Both the position numbers and the translations under genes were made by a program. This document shows positions 45,201 through 52,472 of a stretch of DNA of 58,000 nucleotides, in pieces. A model generated the notes under the pieces. It did no database searches. It saw only the letters and a program-made list of their open reading frames with translations, and had not been told where the DNA came from. The stretch spans positions 6,895,001 through 6,953,000 of the forward strand of contig NC_081414.1 of the NCBI RefSeq assembly GCF_030272615.1, given 5' to 3'. Position 1 is the first letter of the stretch; the number at the start of each line of letters is the position of its first letter. The stretch is from Cryptomeria japonica (taxonomy: Eukaryota > Streptophyta > Pinopsida > Cupressales > Cupressaceae).

Positions 45201-46028
45201 ATTATTATCAGTCTCCACGAGAAGAATGATTTCTGTTTGAAATGAACATAGAAAATAATATATATGACAAGATTGTTGAATAGATGAGTTTGAAATCAAA
45301 GTCTTGGCTTATCAGTGATTATAGAACAACTAAACATATACCAAATAACATAGAATCCAACACAGTGAATTCAATTGGCAAGGCAGAGTGCAACTCCGAA
45401 GTGAACTTACTGAAGAGATACTCTTCAGTCGTGGCATCTAAGCAAAAGGTTATTCTGCAAAGAAAACTCTATAGAAACATACAAAAAGAAATTAATCTCA
45501 AAGAAAACCACTAAGGTAGAGCATACTTTTGCAGTAAAGCTCTTGTTGCGAGTAAGGTAAGGTAAGCCAAGCATGCCAGCAGGACTGGAAATCAAGACCA
45601 CGTCGATCAGGGAAAGGTCCCACAGATGCAAGTCATCTGCCATTTTGTACCAAGGCTCTGCGTCTATCAGCACCGAACCCTCAAAATATTTAAACGGTGA
45701 GGACTCTGAACAGTTCAATCGTCCATTTCCCTCAGTGATTATCCTTCGATGGTTTCGTTGCGGATATAGATCGCCCAAAGAGGAATTAAGGGGCACAAAG
45801 AGCTGCAAGGCGGATAAATCGAGAGGACACTCCAGTAGGATCCGAACCCCGCACATCTGAAGTAAATGGCAAGCTGGAAAATGGTAACCTTTTCCTGTAT
45901 TCAAGCAAGTCTGCCAGACAATGCACGCAAGAGGTCAGAGGACTAAAGAATATATAAGGAAAAGATATTGAAAATGAATACTTCGTGTATAGAAGATTAA
46001 TTTGCGTAGCAGAATTACCAGCTTCATT
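21001..46028 (-). CDS. INTS9: INTS9-like gene (Integrator complex subunit 9), 5' part, exons 1-3
   Basis: Joined exons 46020-46028, 45527-45910 and 21001-21215 give an open N-terminus of 202 residues beginning MKL-TCLNTGKGYHFPACH. INTS9 is a metallo-beta-lactamase/beta-CASP family protein without an active site. It pairs with the endonuclease INTS11 in the nuclear Integrator complex, which processes snRNA 3' ends and attenuates RNA polymerase II. Diagnostic stretches are RILLECPLDLSAL, EPWYK, IDVVLISSPAGMLGLPYLTR and GQLMVEELLAMHLEF, all in family order. Splice sites are ATGAAGCTG|GTAATT, TGGCAG|ACTTGC, GCAAAA|GTATGC, ATGCAG|ATATAT and ATACAG|GTATAT, all in phase. The family is usually around 650-700 residues, so about 70% of the protein lies beyond the left edge. 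No stop or frameshift was seen, so the gene is probably functional. Identification is by remembered family similarity. Confidence 0.9.
21216..21974. other. Intron 2 sequence next to exon 3, no gene seen
   Basis: AT-rich intron. A minus-strand open stretch at 21585-22022 lacks family resemblance and partly overlaps the LTR module that begins at 21975. Confidence 0.5.
21998..22014. repeat. Family terminal hairpin, copy 3
   Basis: CCCCATTGCAAATGGGG, identical to the copy at 12729-12745 although the minisatellites behind the two are unrelated. Confidence 0.8.
22437..22468. repeat. GAATA microsatellite
   Basis: About five GAATA units followed by GAAATA variants. Confidence 0.8.
22646..22985 (+). 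repeat. About 39-bp minisatellite, nine units
   Basis: Units have the core TTTTTCCTTGACTTGCTCAA followed by ATCCCCGACC and a variable 8-10 bp spacer. Units alternate loosely between a TTGACTTGCTC and a TTCACTTGCCC type, suggesting a higher-order dimer. Confidence 0.8.
23315..23500 (+). repeat. About 40-bp minisatellite, related second block
   Basis: Four to five units of GTCATCAACATTATTCCTTC followed by ACTNCCTCAAATCCACGG. The TCCTTCACT..CTCAAATCC core is shared with the 22646-22985 block, so one array was probably split and re-amplified with a new spacer. Confidence 0.75.
23753..25250 (+). mobile_element. LTR-type module 2, TGTAATGTCCCC family
   Basis: It opens with TGTAATGTCCCC at the truncated end of LTR copy 3. 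AT-rich sequence and a TATA box (TTTATAAGG, about 23956) follow, then a transcribed-looking leader. The right end is uncertain (about 25.0-25.3 kb). The only ORF (23989-24186) is short and unassigned. Likely a solo LTR. Confidence 0.45.
25300..25910 (-). repeat. Degenerate minisatellite, related to the 34085-34245 array
   Basis: Loosely repeated words of the form GGACTTTTCACC..CATGCA..AAA occur about every 30-60 bp. The same words, better conserved, form the array at 34085-34245, so both probably come from the same LTR lineage in the same orientation. Confidence 0.5.
25911..26766. other. No gene seen
   Basis: AT-rich intron sequence without coding structure. It probably includes the transcribed leader downstream (minus strand) of the TATA box at 26767-26776. 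Confidence 0.4.
26767..26904 (-). promoter_or_regulatory. Minus-strand LTR promoter cassette: CCAAT, telobox palindrome, GATCTTG box, TATA
   Basis: In minus-strand order there is an inverted CCAAT (26900-26904), AAACCCTAATTAGGGTTT (26839-26856), AATCTTGACCATTCATT (about 26791-26807, with a related GATCTTGGCCCTTG just upstream) and ACTATATAAG (26767-26776). Spacings of about 28 and 14 bp are close to the 30 and 15 bp of the plus-strand cassette at 19412-19504. The direction is the same as INTS9 transcription. Confidence 0.65.
27196..27425 (+). repeat. Left LTR of the nested copia derivative
   Basis: Contains an imperfect hairpin (ATCGATTGTTTCT pairing with AGAAACATCGAT). It matches 28227-28457 through the shared word GTGATCCG. 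Confidence 0.75.
28227..28457 (+). repeat. Right LTR of the nested copia derivative
   Basis: Preceded at once by the polypurine tract. Element B coding sequence resumes directly after it. Confidence 0.75.
32430..33190 (-). repeat. Private minisatellite of element B
   Basis: Repeated words GGCATCAAC, TGGAAATGATCAGGGTTTTA and GGGAGGCATC recur at about 36-45 bp. They are clearest at 32490-32570 and degenerate beyond 32660. Confidence 0.65.
33480..33496. repeat. Family terminal hairpin, copy 4 (element B)
   Basis: CCCCATTTGTGATGGGG. One base differs from the other copies, weakening the innermost pair and leaving the CCCCAT/ATGGGG stem intact. Confidence 0.75.
34085..34245 (-). repeat. About 29-bp minisatellite, five units
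   Basis: The units AAAAGTGGAACTTTCACC followed by ATCTCATGTAT are well conserved. The third and fifth units carry an AAGGGCTCACGCAT-type variant, so two unit types alternate. Confidence 0.8.
34540..34556. repeat. Family terminal hairpin, copy 5
   Basis: CCCCATTTGCAATGGGG, identical to 3773-3789. Confidence 0.8.
34580..35559 (+). mobile_element. Ty3/gypsy 5' region: LTR remnant, PBS-like site, decayed gag
   Basis: AT-rich sequence with AATAAAG (about 34939) ends in ...TTCA at 35084. A primer-binding-like site TGGTATCATGGTG (35087-35099) follows, matching the first eight bases of the usual initiator-Met type. The stretch then degenerates through what should be gag. The outer LTR edge was not found; LTR copy 5 abuts it. 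Confidence 0.45.
35560..36307 (+). pseudogene. Ty3/gypsy pol, part 1 (protease end and N-terminal reverse transcriptase)
   Basis: Translations in shifting frames give CDVLLGQPYLY, the linker typical after gypsy protease. Next come HELINKGHIKPSLSPCSSPI and KDKTWRLSIDYKALNKI (fingers of the reverse transcriptase) and then IARIEDLLDHLLNAKIFTKI, at the point where the first catalytic Asp is expected. Stops and frameshifts show it is dead. The sequence breaks off at 36307 after KTTFKAKEG, where TGTAATGTCCCC begins, and the missing continuation is found at 38048. Confidence 0.75.
36308..38047 (+). mobile_element. LTR-type module 3, TGTAATGTCCCC family, inserted in gypsy pol
   Basis: It starts TGTAATGTCCCC and interrupts the reverse transcriptase codons of a gypsy element, which resume about 38048. 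It contains a roughly 230-bp duplicated block (about 36594-36760 and 36824-36990) with GGTCCTTAAC/CCATCATCATGAGG words and an AT-rich minisatellite (37080-37270). No coding sequence was recognised. The precise right end and a target duplication could not be found. Confidence 0.6.
37080..37270 (+). repeat. AT-rich minisatellite, about 38-45-bp units
   Basis: Four to five units of ATTGTATTAACAATATTATA followed by TTAATAGCAGC. The inner TATTAACAATA is partly self-complementary. Confidence 0.7.
38048..39560 (+). pseudogene. Ty3/gypsy pol, part 2 (C-terminal reverse transcriptase, RNase H, integrase)
   Basis: It resumes the interrupted frame: PFSLTNTPTTFMWMMN, then the catalytic IVYLDDILLFS (YLDD at about 38153), YLGNIVDAQGV, the RNase H start PFEIETNESSDALGAVLTQH, and later integrase remnants (FYWKDGLLYH, WPH..V, GLYTTLPVTTRP and ISMAF around 39300-39365). 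There are multiple stops and frameshifts. Just downstream a copia element inserted at 39661. Confidence 0.75.
39656..39660. other. Target site duplication of the copia element, left copy (AGCTG)
   Basis: AGCTG directly precedes the LTR start at 39661; the same five bases follow the other LTR at 44689-44693. Confidence 0.9.
39661..39956 (-). repeat. Copia 3' LTR
   Basis: TG...CA ends, 296 bp. A 68-bp inner hairpin lies at 39769-39836. Confidence 0.95.
39769..39836. repeat. 68-bp hairpin inside the copia 3' LTR
   Basis: Arms of 33 bp (39769-39801 and 39804-39836) around a GT loop, with two mismatches. The hairpin sits just upstream of the LTR TATA box when read on the element strand. Confidence 0.9.
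39957..39965 (-). other. Polypurine tract of the copia element
   Basis: On the element strand AAGAGGGAG abuts the 3' LTR, the expected plus-strand primer. Confidence 0.8.
40329..41890 (-). pseudogene. Copia reverse transcriptase and RNase H
   Basis: The frame opens at 41890 (WKDAMVEEYQSILKNDVWDI, a copia reverse transcriptase start) and is cut by a TGA at 41582-41584 after VARYT. A 1-bp deletion near 41534 restores a frame that runs to 40329. Catalytic LVLYVDDLLI lies near 41280. The RNase H domain has GYSDFDWAG and STEAEYMVA, and the ORF ends in LGMTRL. All domains are otherwise of normal length for the family. These enzymes would copy the element RNA in cytoplasmic particles; here they are broken. 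Confidence 0.9.
41872..43731 (-). pseudogene. Copia gag C-terminus, protease and integrase
   Basis: In the frame that follows the gag frameshift the order is a defective zinc knuckle (TAA at 43552-43554 between the first two Cys; last Cys replaced by Tyr), the protease active site WIVDSGASRHITG (near 43405) and the integrase HHCC finger (HKRLGHLRY..CKGC). The catalytic Asp, Asp and Glu regions follow (SDLCGP, FVDDYSRK, SDNGGEY...NGVAERKNRT). The frame ends with a shift near 41886 before the reverse transcriptase. The protease-integrase part is open over 476 codons. Confidence 0.9.
43698..44258 (-). pseudogene. Copia gag, N-terminal part
   Basis: 186 codons from ATG 44256-44258 (MSSNMRVEDRLEGASNFVSW), with a UBN2/gag-type helical domain (LTLKQQLLNIKM, ISEVKDQLQTIGN, GLPISWE). 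A one-base frameshift near 43730 separates it from the zinc knuckle. It would form the particle shell. Confidence 0.9.
44381..44392 (-). other. Primer-binding site, initiator tRNA-Met type
   Basis: TGGTATCAGAGC on the element strand, touching the 5' LTR with no spacer. It is complementary to the 3' end of plant initiator tRNA-Met. Confidence 0.95.
44393..44688 (-). repeat. Copia 5' LTR
   Basis: 296 bp. On the element strand a hairpin (44501-44568) is followed by TATTTAAA (44482-44489), a good TATA-box candidate, so the hairpin lies in the proximal promoter. Confidence 0.95.
44501..44568. repeat. 68-bp hairpin inside the copia 5' LTR
   Basis: Same structure as 39769-39836, with three mismatches. 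One position changed on both arms relative to the other LTR (a C:G pair against a T:A pair), so pairing is kept. Confidence 0.9.
44689..44693. other. Target site duplication, right copy (AGCTG)
   Basis: Matches 39656-39660. Confidence 0.9.
44694..45526. other. Intron 2 sequence between the copia element and exon 2, no gene seen
   Basis: This continues the sequence interrupted at 39660, possibly the gypsy 3' region at first, and then unique-looking AT-rich intron up to the donor site at 45525-45526. A short open stretch at 45284-45514 is not supported as coding. Confidence 0.5.
45527..45910 (-). CDS. INTS9: INTS9-like exon 2
   Basis: 384 bp, exactly 128 codons, phase 0 at both ends, from TCLNTGKGYHFPACH to LTRNKSFTAK. 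It covers the first strands of the metallo-beta-lactamase fold with RILLECPLDLSAL, EPWYK, LHLWD and IDVVLISSPAGMLGLP. The acceptor TGTCTGGCAG at 45911 follows a pyrimidine-rich stretch. The middle (SSLGDLYPQRNHRRI) is the low-conservation loop where family members differ in length. The frame is intact. Confidence 0.92.
46020..46028 (-). CDS. INTS9: INTS9-like exon 1, coding part (Met-Lys-Leu)
   Basis: ATGAAGCTG followed by a GTAATT donor. Exon 2 begins TCLN, so the joined start is MKLTCLN, matching the usual MKLTCLS-type start of plant INTS9. Intron 1 is 109 bp. The tiny coding exon explains why exon 2 has no ATG of its own at the expected place. Confidence 0.85.
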
Positions 46029-46395
46029 CTGAAATGCTTAGTAGAGCGCCGAGAATTTTTTCAGCAAATTGCACAGGAATCGCAGCGGGAAACCCTATGC
46101 GAGTCACTCGCCTTAGGGAAAATCGCGGCTATTTTAGGACCAAAAACTTGCAAAAATGCTCCAGTTAATCGATTTCTACGCGCTGCCCGTAACCCTTCAA
46201 ACGCATTTTTTTCCGACAGAGAAGGGCATGTGATGGAAAAGAGCGTAAAAAATCAAAGACGTATTTTTTTCGACGATTTTGTTTCAGTCGCGGGCCGTTT
46301 TCTCTTTCAGCGATGGAGAAGGGCAGTTTTTTTCTTTTTCGCGCGACAGGGTTTTTCACTTCTGTTCCTTTGTATAAAACGGCAACGGGATTAAA
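46029..46395 (-). promoter_or_regulatory. INTS9 5'UTR and CpG-rich promoter region
   Basis: Compared with the surrounding AT-rich DNA this block is strikingly rich in CpG (CGCCG, CGCGGC, CGCGCTGCCCG, CGCGCGAC). On the gene strand it includes GGTTTCCCGC (near 46085), an exact E2F-type TTTCCCGC site, and AGGGTTTC words. No clear TATA box at the usual place was seen, fitting a housekeeping promoter. A 130-codon plus-strand frame across it (46002-46394) is likely a by-product of composition. Confidence 0.65.
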
Positions 46396-46480
46396 TTTTC
46401 AAGACTTGTAAATATTTCTCTGTTATAAGATAATAATTAAATTTTCAAGACTTGTAAATATTTCTCTGTTATAAGATAAT
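46391..46480 (+). repeat. 46-bp tandem duplication
   Basis: The unit starting TTAAATTTTCAAGACTTGTA is present twice (46391 and 46437) with no differences seen across 44 bp, so the duplication is recent. It sits just upstream of the INTS9 promoter. Confidence 0.9.
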
Positions 46481-48299
46481 TATAAATAAATACCATATTA
46501 ATTATATTTTCAAACTTTATATATACATAAGTTATTAAAATTATTATTATTAAATTTGCTATTATTATTTTAAAAGATTATTATTATTATCTATGTACAC
46601 AAGTTGTTATAAGCAACTAGATCAGAAGACGAAATCAGTAGTTGTTCCATTGGATAAGATGAATAGTATGTGTATTCTTACTTAAACATGATCAAATATA
46701 AAAATTTGTGGCTACTAATTGAAAACACATTTTATGTCTTTGTTGCATTGTTCCCACAATATGCTTTGATCATAACAACTTCTTTCTTAACTTTGAGTTT
46801 CTCTCATTTATTATGTAAGACTATAGAAGATACATTATTATCAATTCCTATGCAACTCAAATAAAATATAAAATTCAAGCTTCATGTAAATCTTGTTTAT
46901 TAAAGGATGATGCCTTCATTATTTTTTACTATCTCCATTGCATAAGATTTTATCAAGTGATTTCTTTCTTTCTATTGTATTTACTTTTGGCTTACTATTT
47001 GGTGTAAGAAATTATATATCTTAATTTCTTTCAACTATATTTGATGCATAAATCCTTGCATGTGGTCGTAGATTGATGTTGCCAGATGTGCTTATTTTAT
47101 ATAGCTTAGATTAATTACTCAACTAAAGTCTTGCTAATATGTCAAGTTATAACTAAATCACATTCACCAATCAATGTTTGGTAGTTATTCACGAACAATA
47201 CTTTGCCAAGTTTTAATATAAATTTATTTTAAATTGCTTCTTAAAAATCAGTAGTAAGCATAGACCAGTCTTCTATCAATTGATCAAAAAAGGTCTTTTA
47301 AAGGTTTACCATTAAAGTCCCTATGTGTGCCTAACCTTATGTAATACACTTTATTTAGACAATGAATGTACCAATGCATCCTTTACCAACATTTAAGCCT
47401 CAACCATTGGATTGAAAAAAATATATATAGAAGTAGACATTAAGAAGGTTTGGTTATCACTAAAGTACCAAATTCTACTAATATCCAGTTAAAAACAATG
47501 TTAATACCTGAGGAATCTTGCAAGTAGTAGAATGCTTGTTCTTACCCAAGAGATTATGTTGGTGGGAAAAAGAAAGCCAAAGAAATTACTACAATCCAAA
47601 ACAAAGCAAAGCTATACATGCCCATTTACTTTGTCAACAAACAAACAAATGAATACCAATTTCATACTAGAAGGATTCGAAATAGAGGAATTTAAAATCT
47701 TCTAATTATATGACATAAGATTTGTATGGTACATTAAGGCATACCTCAAGCATACCATCCACATTGAACAAACGATGGAATGGCATGAAATTAGATGCGA
47801 GATAGAAATGGAGGTGTCAGTCTATATGGAAAGTGAGTTAGTTCTTTTAAACTAAAAGTATTCAGATGGTGATTCAAAATCAAAATTTGCCCAATAGAAA
47901 AAAGGTTTATATTCCAAATATTGTGTAGTGTAATAAAAGAGAGGCCATTACTCATGTTTTTTCATGATATATTGCTTTGAGGATACTCTAGAGTTGTTTG
48001 CGTGTTGATTTTGATATTTTTTTTATTTTGTTGCTATCTTGGTCAAGTCCTTTCAAATTTACTTTTGGATTTCCAGGGAAAGTTGTAAAACCATATGGCA
48101 TACAATTTGGTGATGTCATCTATTAGATGTCCATGGATAAAAAGGTGTAAGGAAACTTTCTAGGATGATTAATCAACTTCCTAAGAAGCGTAATTGTTGT
48201 AACCACGTTGAAGAGTATGATAAAATTGCTTTGCAAATAGCTTAGACTACTGCAAATGTAGAGATGTCGAAAAAATTGTTGGATGTAGGACCATAGTGG
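46481..48299. other. Upstream intergenic sequence, no gene seen
   Basis: AT-rich, with no coding pattern or complete element recognised. Confidence 0.5.
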
Positions 48300-48339
48300 A
48301 TTATGTTAATAAGACAAGACAAACTCGTCTATTAGAATA

Positions 48340-48737
48340 CTCAACACTTTAATTGTAAAATTTTTGGACACAAAGCTAATAATTGCGGTAATCAAGGAAT
48401 GGATAGGAGCTATAGACAGTTTGTGAATGGAATAAATGGATCATTTATGAACATGATGAATAAGCCCTTTCATGGTTATTGTCATATATGTTATGGTTTT
48501 GGTCATAAAGCTAATCGATGCAAATCTAAAACAAATTTAGTAAATTCAGGACAGAGGAACATCAAGTGTCATGATTGCAACAGGTTTGAATATTTTGCTA
48601 ACAGATGTAGGAATGTGATTGCTCTGGCAAAATCAAATGAAAACAAGAAGAAGACTACTATGGTTTGGAGAAAGAAAGAAGAGAATGTATCTATTGTACT
48701 TGAATTTGATACAAGTGCTTCTTCCTCCAAAAATTGA
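48340..48737 (+). pseudogene. Retrotransposon gag C-terminus with two to three CCHC zinc knuckles
   Basis: Successive motifs lie in one frame: FNCKIFGHKANNC (first Cys lost), CHICYGFGHKANRC (complete CX2CX4HX4C) and CHDCNRFEYFANRC (His replaced by Tyr). A basic KKKTTMVWRKKEE tail follows. Zinc knuckles of this kind bind element RNA in gag proteins. No reverse transcriptase follows; a different long ORF begins at 49085. Confidence 0.7.
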
Positions 48738-49084
48738 TCCAGTAGCATTAGCTTAGGGGGAATCTTAAGAAAAATCTATTTGTCCCCCCCTTTCATGATG
48801 TGTTGCATGTTGTGTTGTTGATATTTTGGTGCTAGTATTGGTGTCAATGTTTGAGTGCTTCGGTAGATTGTGTATTCAGAGTGCAAAGTATTACATCATT
48901 ATGATAAGACAGTTTTAGAGGGAAAACCCTAGACGTATCAAGCAAAGTTAAATATCAAATTTGGTGATCATTTTTGGCTTTTCATGTTGAAGAATTTGAA
49001 GAATAGTAGTTTAAGCTTAGAAGAAGAATCAAGAAGGATTAGCAAAAAGAGTTATTTATTTCATTCTTCCTTATAGAATCCAAT

Positions 49085-50870
49085 ATGACAGCGATAGGAG
49101 AATCTAGTAGTGGAGATTTTGGAAAATTGGAAGAAGTTCAATTAGATGAATTTGATCATAAGAAAATTAGGAATCTTGAAAGATATTTTATAGATGAATA
49201 ATCTCAGAGAATAAGAGAATTAGGACATACAGGTTTGGATATCTGGAGTGAGTTTTTATGGTTTGTCGATGATAATTTAATCAAGTTTGTTTTGACTCCT
49301 GTTCAAGAATGGTTTCATGATGTTGGATAAACCTTATCATATTTCAAAGGAGGCTATATCAATGATTTCAGGTCTTTGTGGTATTGGAAATGTTCTAGTG
49401 AAGAAATTAATCAAGAATAAAAAGTTGAAACCCTAACTATTGTTATAGGAGATGAGCTTTGCTAATTGATACAATTATTGACCCATCAGTGAGGTACATT
49501 GCTTGTGGTATTTATTATAAAATTTATTTCTAAAACAGACAAGGTTCTACTTCTACTAAAGCTATGTATGTTGCAGATCAAATGATAAAATATTTTAAGG
49601 ATTTCGATTTGTGTGAATTGTTATTGATGCAATTAACTGATAATATCACCATCTCAAAAGAGAATGGATACCGTTTCCATTTTGGTTCTTTAATCATGTG
49701 CTTGATGCTATATTATTTGAGATCTTTACGCTTGAAAGAGAATGTTGTGTGGAAATCAAATATCCCAGTTGGAAAGAAAATTTATAGGTATCTAAGTTGT
49801 CTAGCAGATGCAGAAAAGTCATACAAAGATCATTTCATAAATCTTAGGAAGTTGTAGTGTTTTGATGTAGTTCCTAGTGTCATTAGTCCTTCTGAAGAGA
49901 TTCCTTCCTCTAGCAGAAGAAGGTTGAAGAGATCAGTTGTTGTTTCCACTTTAGTATTGAAGAAGATGAAGAAAAGTGATGAGAAGAAAGGAGTAATTAA
50001 TCTTGATGATCTAGAACCGTCTAGCGAAGCTAGAGGAAAGAAAGCTAAAATTGAAAAACAAGAAGACAATATGGATGAAGATGACCCGTGTAGAACATAA
50101 AACATTTTGAGTGTGCTTGAAGAATAAGATGGTATGAAGAAGATTGGAGATTTGTGGCTTGTGCGTCCATCATGTGATTAGGATAAAATTGAAGAAGTCT
50201 TAGTTGATTATCTACTCTGGAAGAGTATTGATTTGAATAATCTGGTAGATATCTTACTGAATGTATTGGTTGAGTTGATTAAAGATCGATTGAAGAAATC
50301 ACTTGAAGAAATTGTTGGAAAAGATGAAGTCTAGGAAGCTATGGAGAAAAGGTGTATCTGTGTGTAAAGAAGAATATCTGAAAGCATAAAGGATATGAAA
50401 GATTGTGTTGAAGATGTGGCCAAAGTATACAAGTATTGTCTTTAGTGGCCTACTCCTATTGAGAATTTCAAAGTTAAAATTGACTCTGTTAAGTTTGAGT
50501 TAAACTCTCTGGGTAAGACTTTTGACATTTTTAGTGATAAAGATGGTAAACAGAGAAAAAAGATAAATTATTTGCAGTCGAAAATTTTATTTATTCAAAG
50601 GCAGAAAGAAGATGTGGTGAATACTTTATAGAAAGTGAAGGAGATAGTTGAAGCTAAATTGGAACATTTCTCTGGTCTCCTTGTTGAAGTTGAAAAGTGT
50701 GTGCAAAATCATTTTGTACTTGATTCCTTATCTAATTCTATAGATTTGTTGGTGGAGAATGATAGTTTGTGAGCAAACCTCCGGATGACAGTGAATTCCT
50801 AGAAGATCTTTCTTCCAAAACTTAAAGAAAGGTATAAGAGAATTTTTCATGTGAAGTGTAATTGAAACAT
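49085..50870 (+). pseudogene. Unassigned long ORF of a degraded copia-type element
   Basis: It starts at ATG 49085 (MTAIGESSSGDFGKLEEVQL). It can be followed through several stops and frame changes: DIWSEFLWFVDD, LDKPYHISKEAISMISGLCG, YVADQMIKYFKDFDLCELLL, RFHFGSLIMCLMLYYLRSL, an acidic/basic Ser-rich region near 49900-50090, and a C-terminal coiled-coil rich in Lys and Glu (50340-50700). It precedes a copia-type polypurine tract and LTR. An extra ORF between pol and the 3' LTR is known in SIRE/Maximus copia elements, but pol is absent here. I do not recognise the protein; it does not obviously align with the element A/B protein. Confidence 0.55.
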
Positions 50871-50910
50871 TTTTTGGGAAATACAGTTTTGTGGTAACCT
50901 TTTTGTTGCT

Positions 50911-50966
50911 ACCCTTTGTCCTTGATGTCAAAGGGGGATAAATATTGAGAATTAGGGAGAAATATT
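50911..50966 (+). repeat. 56-bp direct repeat, left copy
   Basis: ACCCTTTGTCCTTGATGTCA and the following AAAGGGGGATAAATATT block match 52330-52385 with three differences. Confidence 0.8.
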
Positions 50967-52329
50967 TTAGACAAGGAAAAAGGGTGTTAGTCCGAAATCC
51001 AAAACATGCATACGATCTATCTAAGCTAATCACGAAACTCAGATTGCAAGCTAACTTTCTTAATCCTACCAACAAAGTAATTGAAATAGAACATAAAGTA
51101 AATGCAAACCATCCATTTTGATTCTTCAATTAGACCTCGTTGCTCTTCCTTTCAGCTCTAATGGAGATATGTCACTCTCAAGAGGCTAGGTGCACCAAAC
51201 AACGAAAACGAAGGAGACAATGCGTGAGAGTTCTAGAAATATGTGATTAAATTTTGATTGATTCGACAAACTGGACAAAATGACAGAATTAAGCTATTTG
51301 AAAACCACATGATTTGACAAAATGACAAAATAACAATGCTAATGTTAGATCGCTACATAAACTGACATAATTAAATTGCTTGAAAGTTAGATGATTTGAC
51401 AAAGAAAGAGCTCTCGATTTATAGAAAACTTAGAATTTGATGGACATAAATGATTGAAAAGATTTTTGGTTAGATCGACAAACATGATTTAGTACACGAC
51501 AAAGCTGCCATTCGAAGAAGGATGAATGTAGAAGAAATAAAATGAGAAGATATTATGAGAATAAAATAATAAAATCTTTAATTATCTTCTCATAAATACC
51601 AAATTAGCAGTTTGAAAATATCAGGAAGATTTTAATAATTAAAAATTATTAATATCTTCATTCGAAAAGATAAATAGAAGAATTAAAAAATAAATAAAAT
51701 ATCTTCATATGAGAGGATAAATAAAGATAATTGATAAATAAGATTTATTAATTATCTCCTCACAAAAAAGCAGATTTTTGAAGATGCATACCTCATTTTC
51801 GAATTTAAAATTAAGATTAATGAGATATTTTCAAAAAGATGGATTTTTGAAAATCAAAGAGGATATTAGTTTCCCATTTTCAAAAATTAGGAGGATAAAT
51901 ATGACAAATAATTAAATAAATAAAGATATTTATTTAATTATGACACAAGTAGCTAATTGAATAATTTAAATAAATTATTCAATTATGGGAGATAGAAATG
52001 AATATTTTAATTAAATAATTAAAGATTATTTAATTAAAGTGTGAATTTTGAAATTTATTAAATAAAATAATTATTTAATTAATATTAAAAGGGAAAGATT
52101 AATTGATGAAAGATTAAAAGGGAAGACTTAGTTAATTAAAGAATTAATTAAACCTAAAAGGACAAATTAGTCAAACTGACATCCAGAGACCTAATTAAGG
52201 TCAAATGAAGTCAATTTGGGTCAAATTGGAAGAATTGGGAGGAATTAGGAAAATTAGGTCAGGTTAGGGACAAATTGACATGTTAAAAATGGAAGACGCG
52301 GGCTATGCATATTTTTAAGGTCCACAATT
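50967..52329. other. AT-rich spacer between 56-bp repeats, no gene seen
   Basis: 1,363 bp of AT-rich sequence dominated by AATTAAATAAAT words, with a perfect 15-bp-arm hairpin at 51908-51941. It may be an insertion or LTR fragment within the element. Confidence 0.5.
51908..51941. repeat. 34-bp AT hairpin
   Basis: ATAATTAAATAAATA and its exact reverse complement around AAGA. It lies in low-complexity AT sequence, so it may have no function. Confidence 0.6.
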
Positions 52330-52385
52330 ACCCTTTGTCCTTAATGTCAAAGGGCGAGAAATATTGAGAATTAGGGAGAAATATT
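52330..52385 (+). repeat. 56-bp direct repeat, right copy
   Basis: Partner of 50911-50966. Confidence 0.8.
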
Positions 52386-52472
52386 GGCATTTCCTAAGGA
52401 GGAGAGATATGGAGAACATAGTATATGTTTCTAAGGGGGAGAAAAGTAGTTATGAGTGTTTTCCCATCAATG

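Larger units (their letters stand above)
21216..45526 (-). other. INTS9 intron 2, 24,311 bp, transposon-filled
   Basis: It is bounded by the donor GTATGC after codon AAA (45527-45529) and the acceptor ATGCAG before ATA (21215). The split K|I falls within a continuous family motif (SFTAK then IYATEATAK). Inside lie at least eight separate transposon insertions on both strands. Correct splicing across this distance is inferred from the intact exons. Confidence 0.85.

Noticed and set aside
46002-46394. 130-codon plus-strand ORF
   Set aside because: It lies across the CpG-rich promoter of INTS9, has no recognisable pattern and is explained by G+C-rich composition.
51500-52100. Matrix attachment region or origin in the AT-rich spacer
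   Set aside because: AT richness and a hairpin alone do not support such a call.
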